In this document: positions 17,445 through 27,458 of the stretch, one piece after another | How positions within the stretch are numbered: the first letter of the stretch is position 1 | Layout: the number at the start of each line of letters is the position of its first letter | From: Stentor roeselii | Taxonomy: Eukaryota > Ciliophora > Heterotrichea > Heterotrichida > Stentoridae | Length of the DNA stretch: 64,000 nt | Direction: 5' to 3' | Assembly: GCA_006503475.1 (NCBI GenBank) | Contig: RSEH01000021.1 | Span: forward strand, 62,001 to 126,000 | The notes under the pieces: model-generated | The model's database searches: none | Seen by the model: the letters and a program-made list of their open reading frames with translations, nothing else | Told to the model about the DNA's origin: nothing | Made by a program: the position numbers and the translations under genes

Positions 17445-18605
17445 ATGAAAAGACTATTCGGATTTTCTCTAACAAGTTTAATCACCGGTTCAGTGCTGAA
17501 CCAAGACTCAGTCCCGAAAGAAGCTCTGATGTCATTCGAAGACCTCTGCAAGTACCGAGACTATTCCGCTGAAAGTCATTCCTTAACAACAGAAGACGGG
17601 TACGGATTAACATTATTCCACTTGAAGTCCTCAACTCCAAGTACAAAGCGTCCGATTCTATTAGTTCACGGTTTGACTCACAGCGCAGTGACTTTTATCA
17701 TCAACCAGTCATTTAAAGGTCCAGCTTTCAGACTGGCAGACGATGGGCATGATGTTTGGCTGTTGAATACAAGAGGCAACTACTTGAGTCGAAGACATTC
17801 AACTTTAGATACGAAGAGCAAAGAGTACTGGTATTTTACTTCTAATGAAATAGGAAGATTTGATATACCTGCCACTGTTGATTATATTTGTGAAAAGACT
17901 AATCAGCAGAAAATTAATTACTTGGGACATTCGCAGGGTGGGTTCGTTCTTTTGTTTTGTCTTGCAACTCGTCCTTCTTATAATGAGAAAATTAATTTGG
18001 GTGCTATTTTTGGTGCTCCTGGAGGGGGATTGATATCGACTAATGCTCAGTATTTGAATGTTATGCTCGACCCTAAGTTTATTGAAGGTCTGGAAAAAGA
18101 CGGAATTTATTTCATTGGTGACAAACCAGCAGGACTCTCTCCATTCGTATCAAGCCTACTTCAAGACCCATCAAAAGCCTCAAATTTCATAGACCGTTAC
18201 GACATCTTCCAAGCCAACGACACGCCAAGAAACCTTTCAATCTACCTGCAGCAGTTCTGCGGAGGAACATCAACAACGAACCTAAAATACTTCAACCAGC
18301 TCCTAACCCGTAACAATCCATCCGCTTATTTTTTTGACCACGGTCCATCAGAGAACTTAAAAAAATACGGTCAAGAAGATCCTCCAAAAGTAGACCTTTT
18401 AAAAATCCGATCAAAAATAGCTTTATTTTACGGAAAACACGACAAAATCTGTTCTTCATCAGACGGACAGAACCTATTCTCTCTTCTTCCCAAAGAAAAC
18501 ATCGTCTGGGCGAAGCTTGACTACGACTTAGACCATTCAGGTTTCGCAGTATCTCCTTATCAGCAGCATATGAACGATTTGTTAGAATTACTGAACAAGA
18601 ATTAA
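17445..18605 (+). CDS. Acid lipase-type alpha/beta hydrolase
   Basis: The product is 386 aa with a short hydrophobic N-terminus (MKRLFGFSLTSLITGSVL), probably a signal peptide. After the partial AB-hydrolase lipase segment (YRDYSAESHSLTTEDGYGL) come PILLVHGLTHSAVTF (oxyanion region), DVWLLNTRGNYLSRRH, and the nucleophile elbow LGHSQGGF. The acid is in FYGKHDKIC and the histidine in DLDHSGFAV. These motifs are those of the lysosomal acid/gastric lipase family (LIPA/LIPF, yeast Tgl1/Yeh), which cleave triglycerides and sterol esters. The catalytic Ser-Asp-His triad is intact and the length is normal, so a working digestive or lysosomal lipase is likely. The next gene starts only 9 bp after the stop on the same strand. 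Confidence 0.93.
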   Translation: MKRLFGFSLTSLITGSVLNQDSVPKEALMSFEDLCKYRDYSAESHSLTTEDGYGLTLFHLKSSTPSTKRPILLVHGLTHSAVTFIINQSFKGPAFRLADDGHDVWLLNTRGNYLSRRHSTLDTKSKEYWYFTSNEIGRFDIPATVDYICEKTNQQKINYLGHSQGGFVLLFCLATRPSYNEKINLGAIFGAPGGGLISTNAQYLNVMLDPKFIEGLEKDGIYFIGDKPAGLSPFVSSLLQDPSKASNFIDRYDIFQANDTPRNLSIYLQQFCGGTSTTNLKYFNQLLTRNNPSAYFFDHGPSENLKKYGQEDPPKVDLLKIRSKIALFYGKHDKICSSSDGQNLFSLLPKENIVWAKLDYDLDHSGFAVSPYQQHMNDLLELLNKN

Positions 18606-18614
18606 TTCTAATAA

Positions 18615-20495
18615 ATGGATTCCCTTCCTCAACACGCGGTCTTTTCTTTTGAAGAGGTCGAGTTTTCCAGTGATTTCGACTCGGGGAACATTTGCAGGGT
18701 GGAGCAGGTTGACAGTGTAACTTTTCAATTGTGGACTGGCCCTGACGCGATGGGGACTTCAGGAGAAAATAGTTGCCGGACGTGGTTTTACTTTAAAGTG
18801 ACTACTGGAAAAACTGAAGAAATACGGATGACTATCATGAACTTGAACTCACAGAGCAAGTTGTATAAGGATGGCATGAAACCTGTTTATTCAAAAAATC
18901 AAAATGACTGGAAATTCATTAAAAATCATGTTGAGTTCAATAATAACAATGGAAACTTCGAACTGACCTGGACTTTTTCATTTAAAAAACCTGTTTTCTT
19001 TGCTTTTTCTTTTCCTTGGAGTCTTTCTCAGAACTCAGAATTATTGAAAAGTCTTTTTGAGACATGTGAAAAAGACTCGATTTTTTATTACCAGGAAAAT
19101 ATGATAAACTCTTTAGAAGGTCTTCCTTGTCATATCCTCACGATTTCGAGTTTCAAGGGAATTGAGGAGAAAAGAGAGAAAAAAATCAATTTTTTATTTG
19201 CTGAGAAGAAAGAAAGGTGTTTTAAGTTTTTGAATAAAAAAGTGATTTTTGTTAGTTCCAGGGTTCACCCTGGAGAAGTTCCGAGTTCTCATGTTATGAA
19301 TGGATTTTTGAAGTTTATTGTTAGTCAAGATGAACGGGCGAAGATCTTGAGGGATTTATTTGTGTTTAAGGTTATTCCGATTTTAAACCCTGATGGAGTT
19401 TTTAGAGGGTTTTATCGCACTGATACCAGGGGACAGAATTTGAACAGGTTTTATAATAATCCTGTTTTGGCTGAACATCCTACTATTTTTGCTTGTAGGG
19501 AACTTTTTACGTATTATCAGGAAATTTATGAGGTTTTTCTTTATGTGGATCTTCATGGACATGCTGCTAAAAAGGGGTGCTTTGTTTATGGGAATTATCT
19601 GGATTTTAAGGAACAGATTGAAACTTGTCTTTTTGCGAAGTTGATGACTTTAAATTGTCCGAATTTTGACCTGCAAGCCTGCAACTTCACCGAGAGTAAC
19701 ATGCGTGCAAAAGACAAGCGAGACGGTCTCTCCAAAGAAGGTTCCGGTCGCGTATCATTTTACAAGCAAACCGGTATAATCCGTTGCTACACGTTAGAAT
19801 GCAACTACAACACGGGTAAGTCAATAAACCGTATATCAAACCCAGATGACTCAACAAACGACATAGACAGCGATCTCTACAGTTCAGGAGTTCCAAAGTA
19901 CACCATCGAAATCTACGAAGACGTCGGAAGGTCAATCGCAGTTTCAGCCCTTGACTTGACAGGTTTAAACCCGCGTGCTCGATTTTCAAACATGCAACAA
20001 GTGAGACTAGAAGTCGCTGGGTACGTTTCAGGACTTATTCCCTTTCGATTCGACCCTGCGATAAGAAAAGCAAGCAAAAACTTGGCTGATTTGGAGAACT
20101 TTTTCAATGAAAAAACTAAAGAAGACACGAAAAAACCTCCAAGACCTGAAAAAAAACCTCTGGCAAGTCGAAATAAATCTGATGGAAAAAATTCGATTAA
20201 CTCGAGTAAGGACTTTGTGGTTGTTTTGTTTAAGGATGATAGGACACAGGAACATACTGCGAGTCGTGATGTTGAAAAGGAAAGGGTCAGGCAGAAAAGT
20301 GCGGGAAAAGGAAGTCGCAATGTGAGTAAGGAAAGGAAGGAGGGAGTACCTGTTCAGAGTAAGGAAATAGTGTTTTTACCTCAGGTTAAGGAAAGTAGCT
20401 CGTCGAGAGGGAGAAGTATGAATAGGAGAATTGCTAGAACTATTATCACTCATAGCAGCAGTTTAAACCCTAAAAGGGTTGAATTGCTAGGTTAG
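18615..20495 (+). CDS. AGBL5: Cytosolic carboxypeptidase, CCP5/AGBL5-like tubulin deglutamylase
   Basis: The product is 626 aa. The N-terminal beta domain is at 8-150 (FSSDFDSGNICRVEQ, SCRTWFYFKV). M14 carboxypeptidase motifs follow: SSRVHPGEVPSSHV near 216 (zinc His and Glu), ILNPDGVFRGFYRTDTRGQNLNR near 257-279, DLHGHAAKKGCFVYGN near 311-326 (third zinc ligand), and the catalytic Glu in CYTLECNYN near 391. The last 140 residues are basic and Ser-rich, without a domain. CCP5 removes branch-point glutamates from tubulin, tuning axonemes and cortical microtubules. All metal and catalytic residues are present. It follows the lipase gene by 9 bp and converges with the next gene at 9 bp. Confidence 0.93.
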   Translation: MDSLPQHAVFSFEEVEFSSDFDSGNICRVEQVDSVTFQLWTGPDAMGTSGENSCRTWFYFKVTTGKTEEIRMTIMNLNSQSKLYKDGMKPVYSKNQNDWKFIKNHVEFNNNNGNFELTWTFSFKKPVFFAFSFPWSLSQNSELLKSLFETCEKDSIFYYQENMINSLEGLPCHILTISSFKGIEEKREKKINFLFAEKKERCFKFLNKKVIFVSSRVHPGEVPSSHVMNGFLKFIVSQDERAKILRDLFVFKVIPILNPDGVFRGFYRTDTRGQNLNRFYNNPVLAEHPTIFACRELFTYYQEIYEVFLYVDLHGHAAKKGCFVYGNYLDFKEQIETCLFAKLMTLNCPNFDLQACNFTESNMRAKDKRDGLSKEGSGRVSFYKQTGIIRCYTLECNYNTGKSINRISNPDDSTNDIDSDLYSSGVPKYTIEIYEDVGRSIAVSALDLTGLNPRARFSNMQQVRLEVAGYVSGLIPFRFDPAIRKASKNLADLENFFNEKTKEDTKKPPRPEKKPLASRNKSDGKNSINSSKDFVVVLFKDDRTQEHTASRDVEKERVRQKSAGKGSRNVSKERKEGVPVQSKEIVFLPQVKESSSSRGRSMNRRIARTIITHSSSLNPKRVELLG

Positions 20496-20504
20496 CTGAG
20501 AGAC

Positions 20505-21329
20505 TTAGTTAAATCTCTTAATGTTTATTAGTTTTTTTATAATGTTTTTCAAGATTTCAGTCTCATACTGCAAGTCTTCTCGAATATCAAGCTCTTTCAA
20601 AAGACTCTCATTAAGTTTAATGATTTTTTCATCTAACTGATTAACTCTTTCCACAAGTTTCTCCTTTTTCCACATCAAATAATTGAAGTTCTTTGGTAAA
20701 ATCTCAGGAAGTTCCATTTCCATGAAGTCAAATCGAGAAAAGTTCATTTCCTCAAAATTTCCAAACTCTTTCACTTGAAATTCATCAATTTTTTCATTGA
20801 AAACTCTGAAAAATGTGTGAGATTCGTTTGGATCTTTGATAAAAGTTTGAGTTTCGTTGACCATTTCATCGCAAATGTAAGAAATCATTCCTTTGTTATC
20901 AAATTTCAACCTTTCTAAATGTTCTGGCTTGATTTTTAAGTTGCTGATGTCAAAAGTCAAACTTTTGTTTGGTTTGGATACTGGCAACAAGGACTTGAAG
21001 TAAAGGGAAAGAATTTTTAAAGAGTGCTTTGAAAGGACTGAGAGGTAATCGATCAAGGGTTTTTTACCTTTTTTTTGGAGTCTTTGAAGTAGACGAAGAG
21101 TTTTCTTTTGTTTTAGTGATTTGAAGAAGTTTTGGATCTTTCGTGCGGAGGTTTGTTTTAGTTTCATTTGTTCCTGAGTAGGTTTTACTTTCTTTTTTGT
21201 GTAGAAGTCATCTGATATAGCTGGTTTGTATTTTTTATCTATTTTATAAGAAGATTTACTCACTTTCAAGCTTCTTGTTGAACTTGTAGTGATATTCTGA
21301 GACCTCTCTATCTCTGTGCTATGCTCCAT
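20505..21329 (-). CDS. Unknown helical protein with an IQ-like segment
   Basis: The product is 274 aa. Residues 1-50 are Ser/Thr/Lys-rich. A basic helix around 60-85 (SARKIQNFFKSLKQKKTLR) resembles a calmodulin-binding IQ motif but is only a partial match. The middle is helical and hydrophobic (LIDYLSVLSKHSLKILSLYFKSLL). The last 75 residues form a coiled coil (EKLVERVNQLDEKIIKLNESLLKEL). There are no catalytic motifs and no membrane segment. It starts in an AT-rich region after a 321-bp spacer and ends 9 bp from the convergent CCP5 gene. I do not recognise a family. Confidence 0.7.
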   Translation of the reverse strand: MEHSTEIERSQNITTSSTRSLKVSKSSYKIDKKYKPAISDDFYTKKKVKPTQEQMKLKQTSARKIQNFFKSLKQKKTLRLLQRLQKKGKKPLIDYLSVLSKHSLKILSLYFKSLLPVSKPNKSLTFDISNLKIKPEHLERLKFDNKGMISYICDEMVNETQTFIKDPNESHTFFRVFNEKIDEFQVKEFGNFEEMNFSRFDFMEMELPEILPKNFNYLMWKKEKLVERVNQLDEKIIKLNESLLKELDIREDLQYETEILKNIIKKLINIKRFN

Positions 21330-21650
21330 GTTTTAAATTATATAAACTTGACTTAACGCCATTTTGTACAAAAACAAATGATTATAAATAATTTTTCAAT
21401 AACTTGAACATGAAGCATAACAATCATATTCAAAACTCAAAAAGATTTGATCATTAGAAAAACATACAATCAAAATAATAGAGCTGATAACTCTAATTAT
21501 GAATGAAAAGCCTTCTCATTATATAAACAACTTTTAAAATGCATTTCCTAATCGATTTCATCTTATCTATTCGAAATAATAACACCATTGAAATTAAACA
21601 CAAAAATAAAATAAAAAATAAAAGAAAATCCAAATTAAACCCATAACTAA
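21330..21650. other. AT-rich intergenic spacer, no gene seen
   Basis: The 321 bp between two minus-strand genes is strongly AT-rich with many short A/T runs. I see no open frame, RNA gene or repeat. It must hold the promoter of the gene at 20505-21329 and the 3' end of the ankyrin gene. Confidence 0.5.
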
Positions 21651-22595
21651 TCAGTTATTCAAATATCTTGTAAAATAAAACGATTCATCAAACCGTGACT
21701 CAGAAAAATCTTCATCGTCAATATAACTAATACAACTCATAGCAGTGATATCATCTTCAGATTGATTTTGATAAAACTTCTCCCCCTTGACCCTAAAGAC
21801 CTCCTCCCCACAAACCCTACATCCATACTTACCCAACTCCTCACAAAACTCTTTAAAAACCCTTTCATCATCCAAGCAAGCAAGAACCTGATAAAAGTTC
21901 CAAACAACATCAACTTCACATTTTTCCACTAAATATTTCCAAATCCTTTCATCAAACCCATGAATTTCTGCATTTTGAACAAAGATCATCAAAGCATTTT
22001 CCCTTTTAAAGTTAATAAGTCCAAAGTCAACTAAGCAGACTTCATTAAGAAACTGAATAATTTCTAAATTTGATGATCTACAAGCAATTAAAGCTGAATT
22101 TTCTCCAGTTTCCTTGTCAATGAAATGCATGTCGAAGGCTGGAGGGGCGTCGACCATAGAAAAATAAGAGAAAGCAAAGGAAACTATTTCTAATCGGCCC
22201 AAGGCGATTGCCTGATGAAGAAGAGGTTTTTGCAAGTAGTTAGAATTTTTGTAGTCTAGAAGGAAGATGGGAAGGTAATATTTGAATAACTCTAATGAAC
22301 CCGTTTCGATTATCAGGTTGATTCCACTTATTCCTTGCTTTCTTAGAAGTTTTTCCATTAGTTTTGGAGAAGCACAAGCTTTTTCTATGAGGTACTTGAA
22401 ATGTGAATGATTTCCTGTTAATAGAGACATTGCCAGGGGGTTTAGAAGAAGGTTGTCGTGGATTAGGACGGGGTCGTTTAGGTTTTGAAATGATGGAGAT
22501 GAAGAGTGAGGCTCAGATTTTTGATCGTTTTCGATTTTGCTGTGGTTTAAATTATGAATAACACTTGTTGGAGAATCGTATATCATGCAACCCAT
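21651..22595 (-). CDS. Ankyrin-repeat-like protein with acylation signal
   Basis: The product is 314 aa. The N-terminus MGCMIYDS fits N-myristoylation at Gly2 with palmitoylation at Cys3. Residues about 50-240 show ankyrin-like helix pairs: NPLAMSLLTGNHSHFKYLIEKA, GINLIIETGSLELFKYYLPIF, KPLLHQAIALGRLEIVSFAF, NSALIACRSSNLEIIQFLNEV, each with the A-x-x-x-G-x-L-E-(I/L)-hydrophobic signature. A Cys-containing segment (GKYGCRVCGEEVF, about 260-272) follows, then an acidic tail. It is likely a membrane-associated scaffold. Partners are unknown, and the number of repeats (about five) is estimated by eye. Confidence 0.75.
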   Translation of the reverse strand: MGCMIYDSPTSVIHNLNHSKIENDQKSEPHSSSPSFQNLNDPVLIHDNLLLNPLAMSLLTGNHSHFKYLIEKACASPKLMEKLLRKQGISGINLIIETGSLELFKYYLPIFLLDYKNSNYLQKPLLHQAIALGRLEIVSFAFSYFSMVDAPPAFDMHFIDKETGENSALIACRSSNLEIIQFLNEVCLVDFGLINFKRENALMIFVQNAEIHGFDERIWKYLVEKCEVDVVWNFYQVLACLDDERVFKEFCEELGKYGCRVCGEEVFRVKGEKFYQNQSEDDITAMSCISYIDDEDFSESRFDESFYFTRYLNN

Positions 22596-22834
22596 TCGGT
22601 TTATTAGACTGTTTAATTTTTTGATTGAATTTTAAGATTTTGTTTTATTTAAAAGTTTATTTCGCGTCGTGTTTTGATTGATTGTTGGATGGGTTGGAGG
22701 AGGGAGAGTTAGTGAATGGAGACTATAAATTAAGGAAATTTATTATTATGAATATCCATTTTACTAATATATGAGAGTGATAATCTAATTGTTGGGTAGG
22801 TGGCCGCGTCATAATCAATTAATTTAAGGATGAT

Positions 22835-23125
22835 TTAGTTATCATCAGAATAATCACTTTCATCTTCATCGTCGTTATCGTCATCACTATCCTCGTCACT
22901 TTGATCAAGATCATCATCTTCTTTATCCTTCAAGTACTCAATCAAATCGAATTCCTCATCACTAGTTAAATCATGCTTGATATCCGACTCTCCAAAAGTC
23001 TCATCAATTTTCAAACAATCATTAGGTTTTTTCTCAATCACTTCATCATCACTACAATCCCCACTACTTTCCCCAGTGCTTCTATTTCGTTTTTTCGGAA
23101 GTTCTTCAATGGCTGCAGGATCCAT
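22835..23125 (-). CDS. Small very acidic protein
   Basis: The product is 96 aa. The second half is dominated by Asp, Glu and Ser (a nearly pure D/E/S run from about residue 55 to the end). The first third has KKRNR, a possible nuclear localisation signal, and the SDDE context is a typical CK2 site. Such polypeptides occur as histone-chaperone-like tails, but there is no folded domain to support this. It starts 21 bp after the stop of the next gene on the same strand (23147-23410), so the two could share transcription. It could be a chance frame because of its low complexity, but the ATG context and spacing favour a gene. Confidence 0.55.
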   Translation of the reverse strand: MDPAAIEELPKKRNRSTGESSGDCSDDEVIEKKPNDCLKIDETFGESDIKHDLTSDEEFDLIEYLKDKEDDDLDQSDEDSDDDNDDEDESDYSDDN

Positions 23126-23146
23126 ATATATGATTATTGCCTATTA

Positions 23147-23410
23147 CTAATATTTCATTGAGTTAAGTACACTAGTACCAAAAGCGACGATTACCCAAGT
23201 CGCTAAAGCTTTCCAACTCGACATAAGATTTTTAATCTTCGTTTCAGTCAAAACACTGTAAATTCCAAAGATACTTCCAGTGATAAGACTATCAATCAGA
23301 AGAATTTTTAAAAGTTTTCTTCTTGACAAGAACGAGAAAAATATCGGATGACTATCACGAATGACTACTTTTTTCAAGAACGAATCAAAGCTTTTATCAG
23401 AGTGAGCCAT
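23147..23410 (-). CDS. Small membrane protein, unknown
   Basis: The product is 87 aa. After a polar start (MAHSDKSFDSFLKK) there are two hydrophobic stretches, about 31-53 (LLKILLIDSLITGSIFGIYSVL) and 66-82 (WKALATWVIVAFGTSVL), suggesting a hairpin of two membrane helices with a short loop. It is divergent from MTR4 across a 57-bp spacer, so the promoter must be shared or very short. Size and topology would fit a mitochondrial or ER small assembly factor, but I recognise no family. Confidence 0.65.
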   Translation of the reverse strand: MAHSDKSFDSFLKKVVIRDSHPIFFSFLSRRKLLKILLIDSLITGSIFGIYSVLTETKIKNLMSSWKALATWVIVAFGTSVLNSMKY

Positions 23411-23467
23411 TTATAAGAGTAATTTTATCTTAAGGTCCTATTATCATCTTTAAAGTGAATCTAATAA

Positions 23468-26389
23468 ATGGAAGGGTTTTCCGATGATCTTTTTTCAGTC
23501 TTTGAGACCTCCAACAAGTCGTCTTTGGTCCTTCCTCAGAAGAGAAAAGCAGCGGCTTCTTTAGAAGACTACAACTTTGTAGAGCCTTACACAGTGACGA
23601 AAGAAGAGGTCGAAGGCAGTATCCATGAAGCGGTTTATCCTTTGAACTACCAGACTACCAGCACTGTTCCGAGAGAACCAGCAAAAAAATACCCTTTCGA
23701 ACTTGACCCTTTTCAAAAGCGTGCGATAAAGTGCATAGAAGATAATGAGAGTGTATTAGTTGCTGCTCATACATCTGCAGGGAAAACAGCTGTGGCCGAC
23801 TACGCAATAGCCTTGAGTTTGAAGAATAAACAAAGAGTTATCTACACATCTCCTATAAAAGCTTTAAGTAATCAGAAGTACAGAGAGTTTCATAATGAAT
23901 TCCAAGATGTCGGCTTAATGACTGGAGATGTGACTATCAACGAAGGTGCTAGTTGTCTTGTAATGACAACTGAAATCTTAAGAAGCATGCTTTATAGAGG
24001 AAGTGAAGTCATTAGAGAGATGGCTTGGGTCATTTTCGATGAAATACATTACATGAGAGATAAGGAAAGAGGAGTGGTTTGGGAAGAAACTATTATTTTA
24101 CTACCTCAGCCTATTAGACTCGTTTTCTTAAGTGCGACTATTCCTAATGCCAGAGAATTCGCTGAGTGGATCTGCAAAATAAAAGAACAACCTTGTCATG
24201 TAGTTTATACTGAATATAGACCAACACCTTTGCAACATTTTATATTTCCTTCGGGTGCTTCAGGGATTTCACTTGTTGTTGATGAAACGGGAAAGTTCCT
24301 GGAAAGTAATTTCAGAAAAGCAATTTCTAGTCTTGGTGATGACCAAAAATCGCAAAATACTAAAAAAATGACTACTAATAATTCAGAAGTTGTGAAAATT
24401 GTTGAACTTATCATGCATGAAGATATGAAACCTGCTATTGTTTTTAGCTTTTCTAAACGTGAATGTGAAAATTATGCGATACATCTTAATAAGTTTGACT
24501 ATACAACAATTGAGGAAAAAGATTCTATTGAGATGATGTTTAATAATGCAATGCAGACGCTTTCTGATGAGGATAGAGAACTTCCGATGATTAATAATGT
24601 ACTTCCTTTGCTTAAGAAAGGTGTTGGAATTCATCATGGTGGACTTCTTCCGATTATAAAGGAAATAACTGAGATATTGTTCCAAGAAGGCCTGGTAAAG
24701 GTTCTCTTCAGCACCGAAACCTTCAGCATGGGTCTAAACATGCCAGCAAGAACAGTAGTTTTCACAAACGCGCGCAAATTCGACGGAGAAAACTTCCGAT
24801 GGATCTCAGGTGGTGAGTACATCCAAATGTCAGGAAGAGCAGGAAGGCGAGGAATCGACGACAAAGGTATCTGCATTCTGATGGTCGACCAAAAAATGGA
24901 GCCAGAAGTAGCAAAAGCGATGTTAAAAGGCCACATGGACCCTTTAAACTCCTCATTTCACCTAAGCTACAACATGCTTCTAAACTTAATGAGAATCGAA
25001 GATTCTCACCCAGAGCAAATGATTCGCAAGTCTTTTCACCAGTTCCAAAACGACCGAGCGACTCCAGAGATTTACCGAAAAAAAAAAGAACTCGAGGCAG
25101 AACTAGAAAAAATCTTAATTTCAAATGAAGAGGAATTCATAGAACTTAAACAAATTCAAGTAATGAAAAGTGCTTATAAGAAAACAATGAATGCTTTTTT
25201 ACAACAACCTGAAAAACTTTTGAAATTTTTGAATATTGGAAGAGTTGTTCATATTGTCGACCCTAAAGGACCTGTCTGGGGCTGGGGTGTTGTTTCAGGA
25301 TTTAGGAAGAAAAGACTTGATAAGAAGTCATTGAATAATGTATCTGAAAAAACTCAGAAGCTTTATGTGGTTGACGTCGCACTTCATGCGAATATCCAAG
25401 AAAAGCCTTACCCTGCTCCAGACCTTTACTCAGAAGGAGAAATGACTTTGATCCCAATGTACTTCGAGTGCATCGACCAGGTCTCTTCAATAAAACTAAA
25501 CATTTCCGACCTGAAGATGAAAGACTCTTTAAAGCAATGTCTAAACAACCTTCGAGAAATCATGAAAAAACTTCCAAAACTTCCTCTTCTCGACCCAATC
25601 AAAGACATGGGAATCAACGACCCTGAGTTTCTATCAGCCCAGGCCCATTACTCAGAACTCGACACAAAAGAATCCCAACTTTCCATAAAATCTTCAGAAA
25701 CCTTCAAAACCGACCTAGACCAATTCGAAAACAAGGAAAAGCTTCTAAACGCTGTAGAAGTTCTAGAAAAACAGTTGCAATCATCTAAAACAATGATCTT
25801 AAAAGATGACTGGAAAGCAATGAGAAGAGTTTTAAGAAGACTTGACTTTACAACTGAAGAACACGTTGAACTAAAAGGAAGAGTCGCTTGTGACATCTCA
25901 ACTTCAGATGAACTTCTAACAACAGAGCTAATGTTATCAGGAGTGTTAAAAGACCTTCCTCCAGATGTAATGGTTGCCCTTCTAAGTTGCCTTGTGCACC
26001 AAGAGAACTCTCCTGAAGCGGCAGCTCCAAAGACTCCAGAACTTTCGGCTTCCTATCAACAACTAGTGAGCATCGCTCGTCGTTTCAGTTCAATCTTCAT
26101 AGAAAGTAAACTGAACATCGACCAAGAGTCATACATAAACAACTACAAACCTTCTCTGATGGAAGCCGTCTTCGCCTGGGCTCACCAGGCGAAATTCTCT
26201 GAAATCTGTGAATTAACTGACGTGTTTGAAGGAACAATCATCAGGTCCATTCGAAGGCTTCACGAACTGCTTAGACAACTGAAAGACGCAAGCAAAGCGA
26301 TTCAAAGTTTCGAACTCGCAAGTAAATTTTCTCAAGGTCTCAAAATGATTGAAAGAGGAATCGTTTTCGCGGCTTCTCTTTATTTGTAG
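23468..26389 (+). CDS. MTR4: Exosome RNA helicase MTR4 (Ski2-like)
   Basis: The product is 973 aa without introns. Helicase motifs in order: Q-like region FELDPFQKRAI; Walker A AAHTSAGKTAVADYA (about 98-112); TSPIKALSNQKY; MTTEILRSMLY; DEIHYM (about 191-196); SATIPNAREFAEW; PAIVFSFSKRECE; FSTETFSMGLNMPAR; MSGRAGRRGIDDKG. The Arch/KOW insert is represented by GRVVHIVDPKGPVWGWGVV, and the C-terminal DSHCT domain by VFAWAHQAKFSEICELTDVFEGTIIRSIRRL. The motif set and end (ASKFSQGLKMIERGIVFAASLYL) match MTR4 better than SKI2. MTR4 feeds RNA into the nuclear exosome for rRNA processing and decay. The gene is complete, and GCN5 starts 17 bp downstream. Confidence 0.96.
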   Translation: MEGFSDDLFSVFETSNKSSLVLPQKRKAAASLEDYNFVEPYTVTKEEVEGSIHEAVYPLNYQTTSTVPREPAKKYPFELDPFQKRAIKCIEDNESVLVAAHTSAGKTAVADYAIALSLKNKQRVIYTSPIKALSNQKYREFHNEFQDVGLMTGDVTINEGASCLVMTTEILRSMLYRGSEVIREMAWVIFDEIHYMRDKERGVVWEETIILLPQPIRLVFLSATIPNAREFAEWICKIKEQPCHVVYTEYRPTPLQHFIFPSGASGISLVVDETGKFLESNFRKAISSLGDDQKSQNTKKMTTNNSEVVKIVELIMHEDMKPAIVFSFSKRECENYAIHLNKFDYTTIEEKDSIEMMFNNAMQTLSDEDRELPMINNVLPLLKKGVGIHHGGLLPIIKEITEILFQEGLVKVLFSTETFSMGLNMPARTVVFTNARKFDGENFRWISGGEYIQMSGRAGRRGIDDKGICILMVDQKMEPEVAKAMLKGHMDPLNSSFHLSYNMLLNLMRIEDSHPEQMIRKSFHQFQNDRATPEIYRKKKELEAELEKILISNEEEFIELKQIQVMKSAYKKTMNAFLQQPEKLLKFLNIGRVVHIVDPKGPVWGWGVVSGFRKKRLDKKSLNNVSEKTQKLYVVDVALHANIQEKPYPAPDLYSEGEMTLIPMYFECIDQVSSIKLNISDLKMKDSLKQCLNNLREIMKKLPKLPLLDPIKDMGINDPEFLSAQAHYSELDTKESQLSIKSSETFKTDLDQFENKEKLLNAVEVLEKQLQSSKTMILKDDWKAMRRVLRRLDFTTEEHVELKGRVACDISTSDELLTTELMLSGVLKDLPPDVMVALLSCLVHQENSPEAAAPKTPELSASYQQLVSIARRFSSIFIESKLNIDQESYINNYKPSLMEAVFAWAHQAKFSEICELTDVFEGTIIRSIRRLHELLRQLKDASKAIQSFELASKFSQGLKMIERGIVFAASLYL

Positions 26390-26397
26390 CTAGATAG

Positions 26398-27438
<1,041 letters not shown>

Positions 27439-27458
27439 CCCTTTTTAACCCCCCTTAT

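Noticed and set aside
22835-23410. Joining the acidic and two-TM small genes through an intron
   Set aside because: The 21-bp spacer has no GT-AG pair of 15-16 nt that keeps frame, and each has its own ATG and stop.
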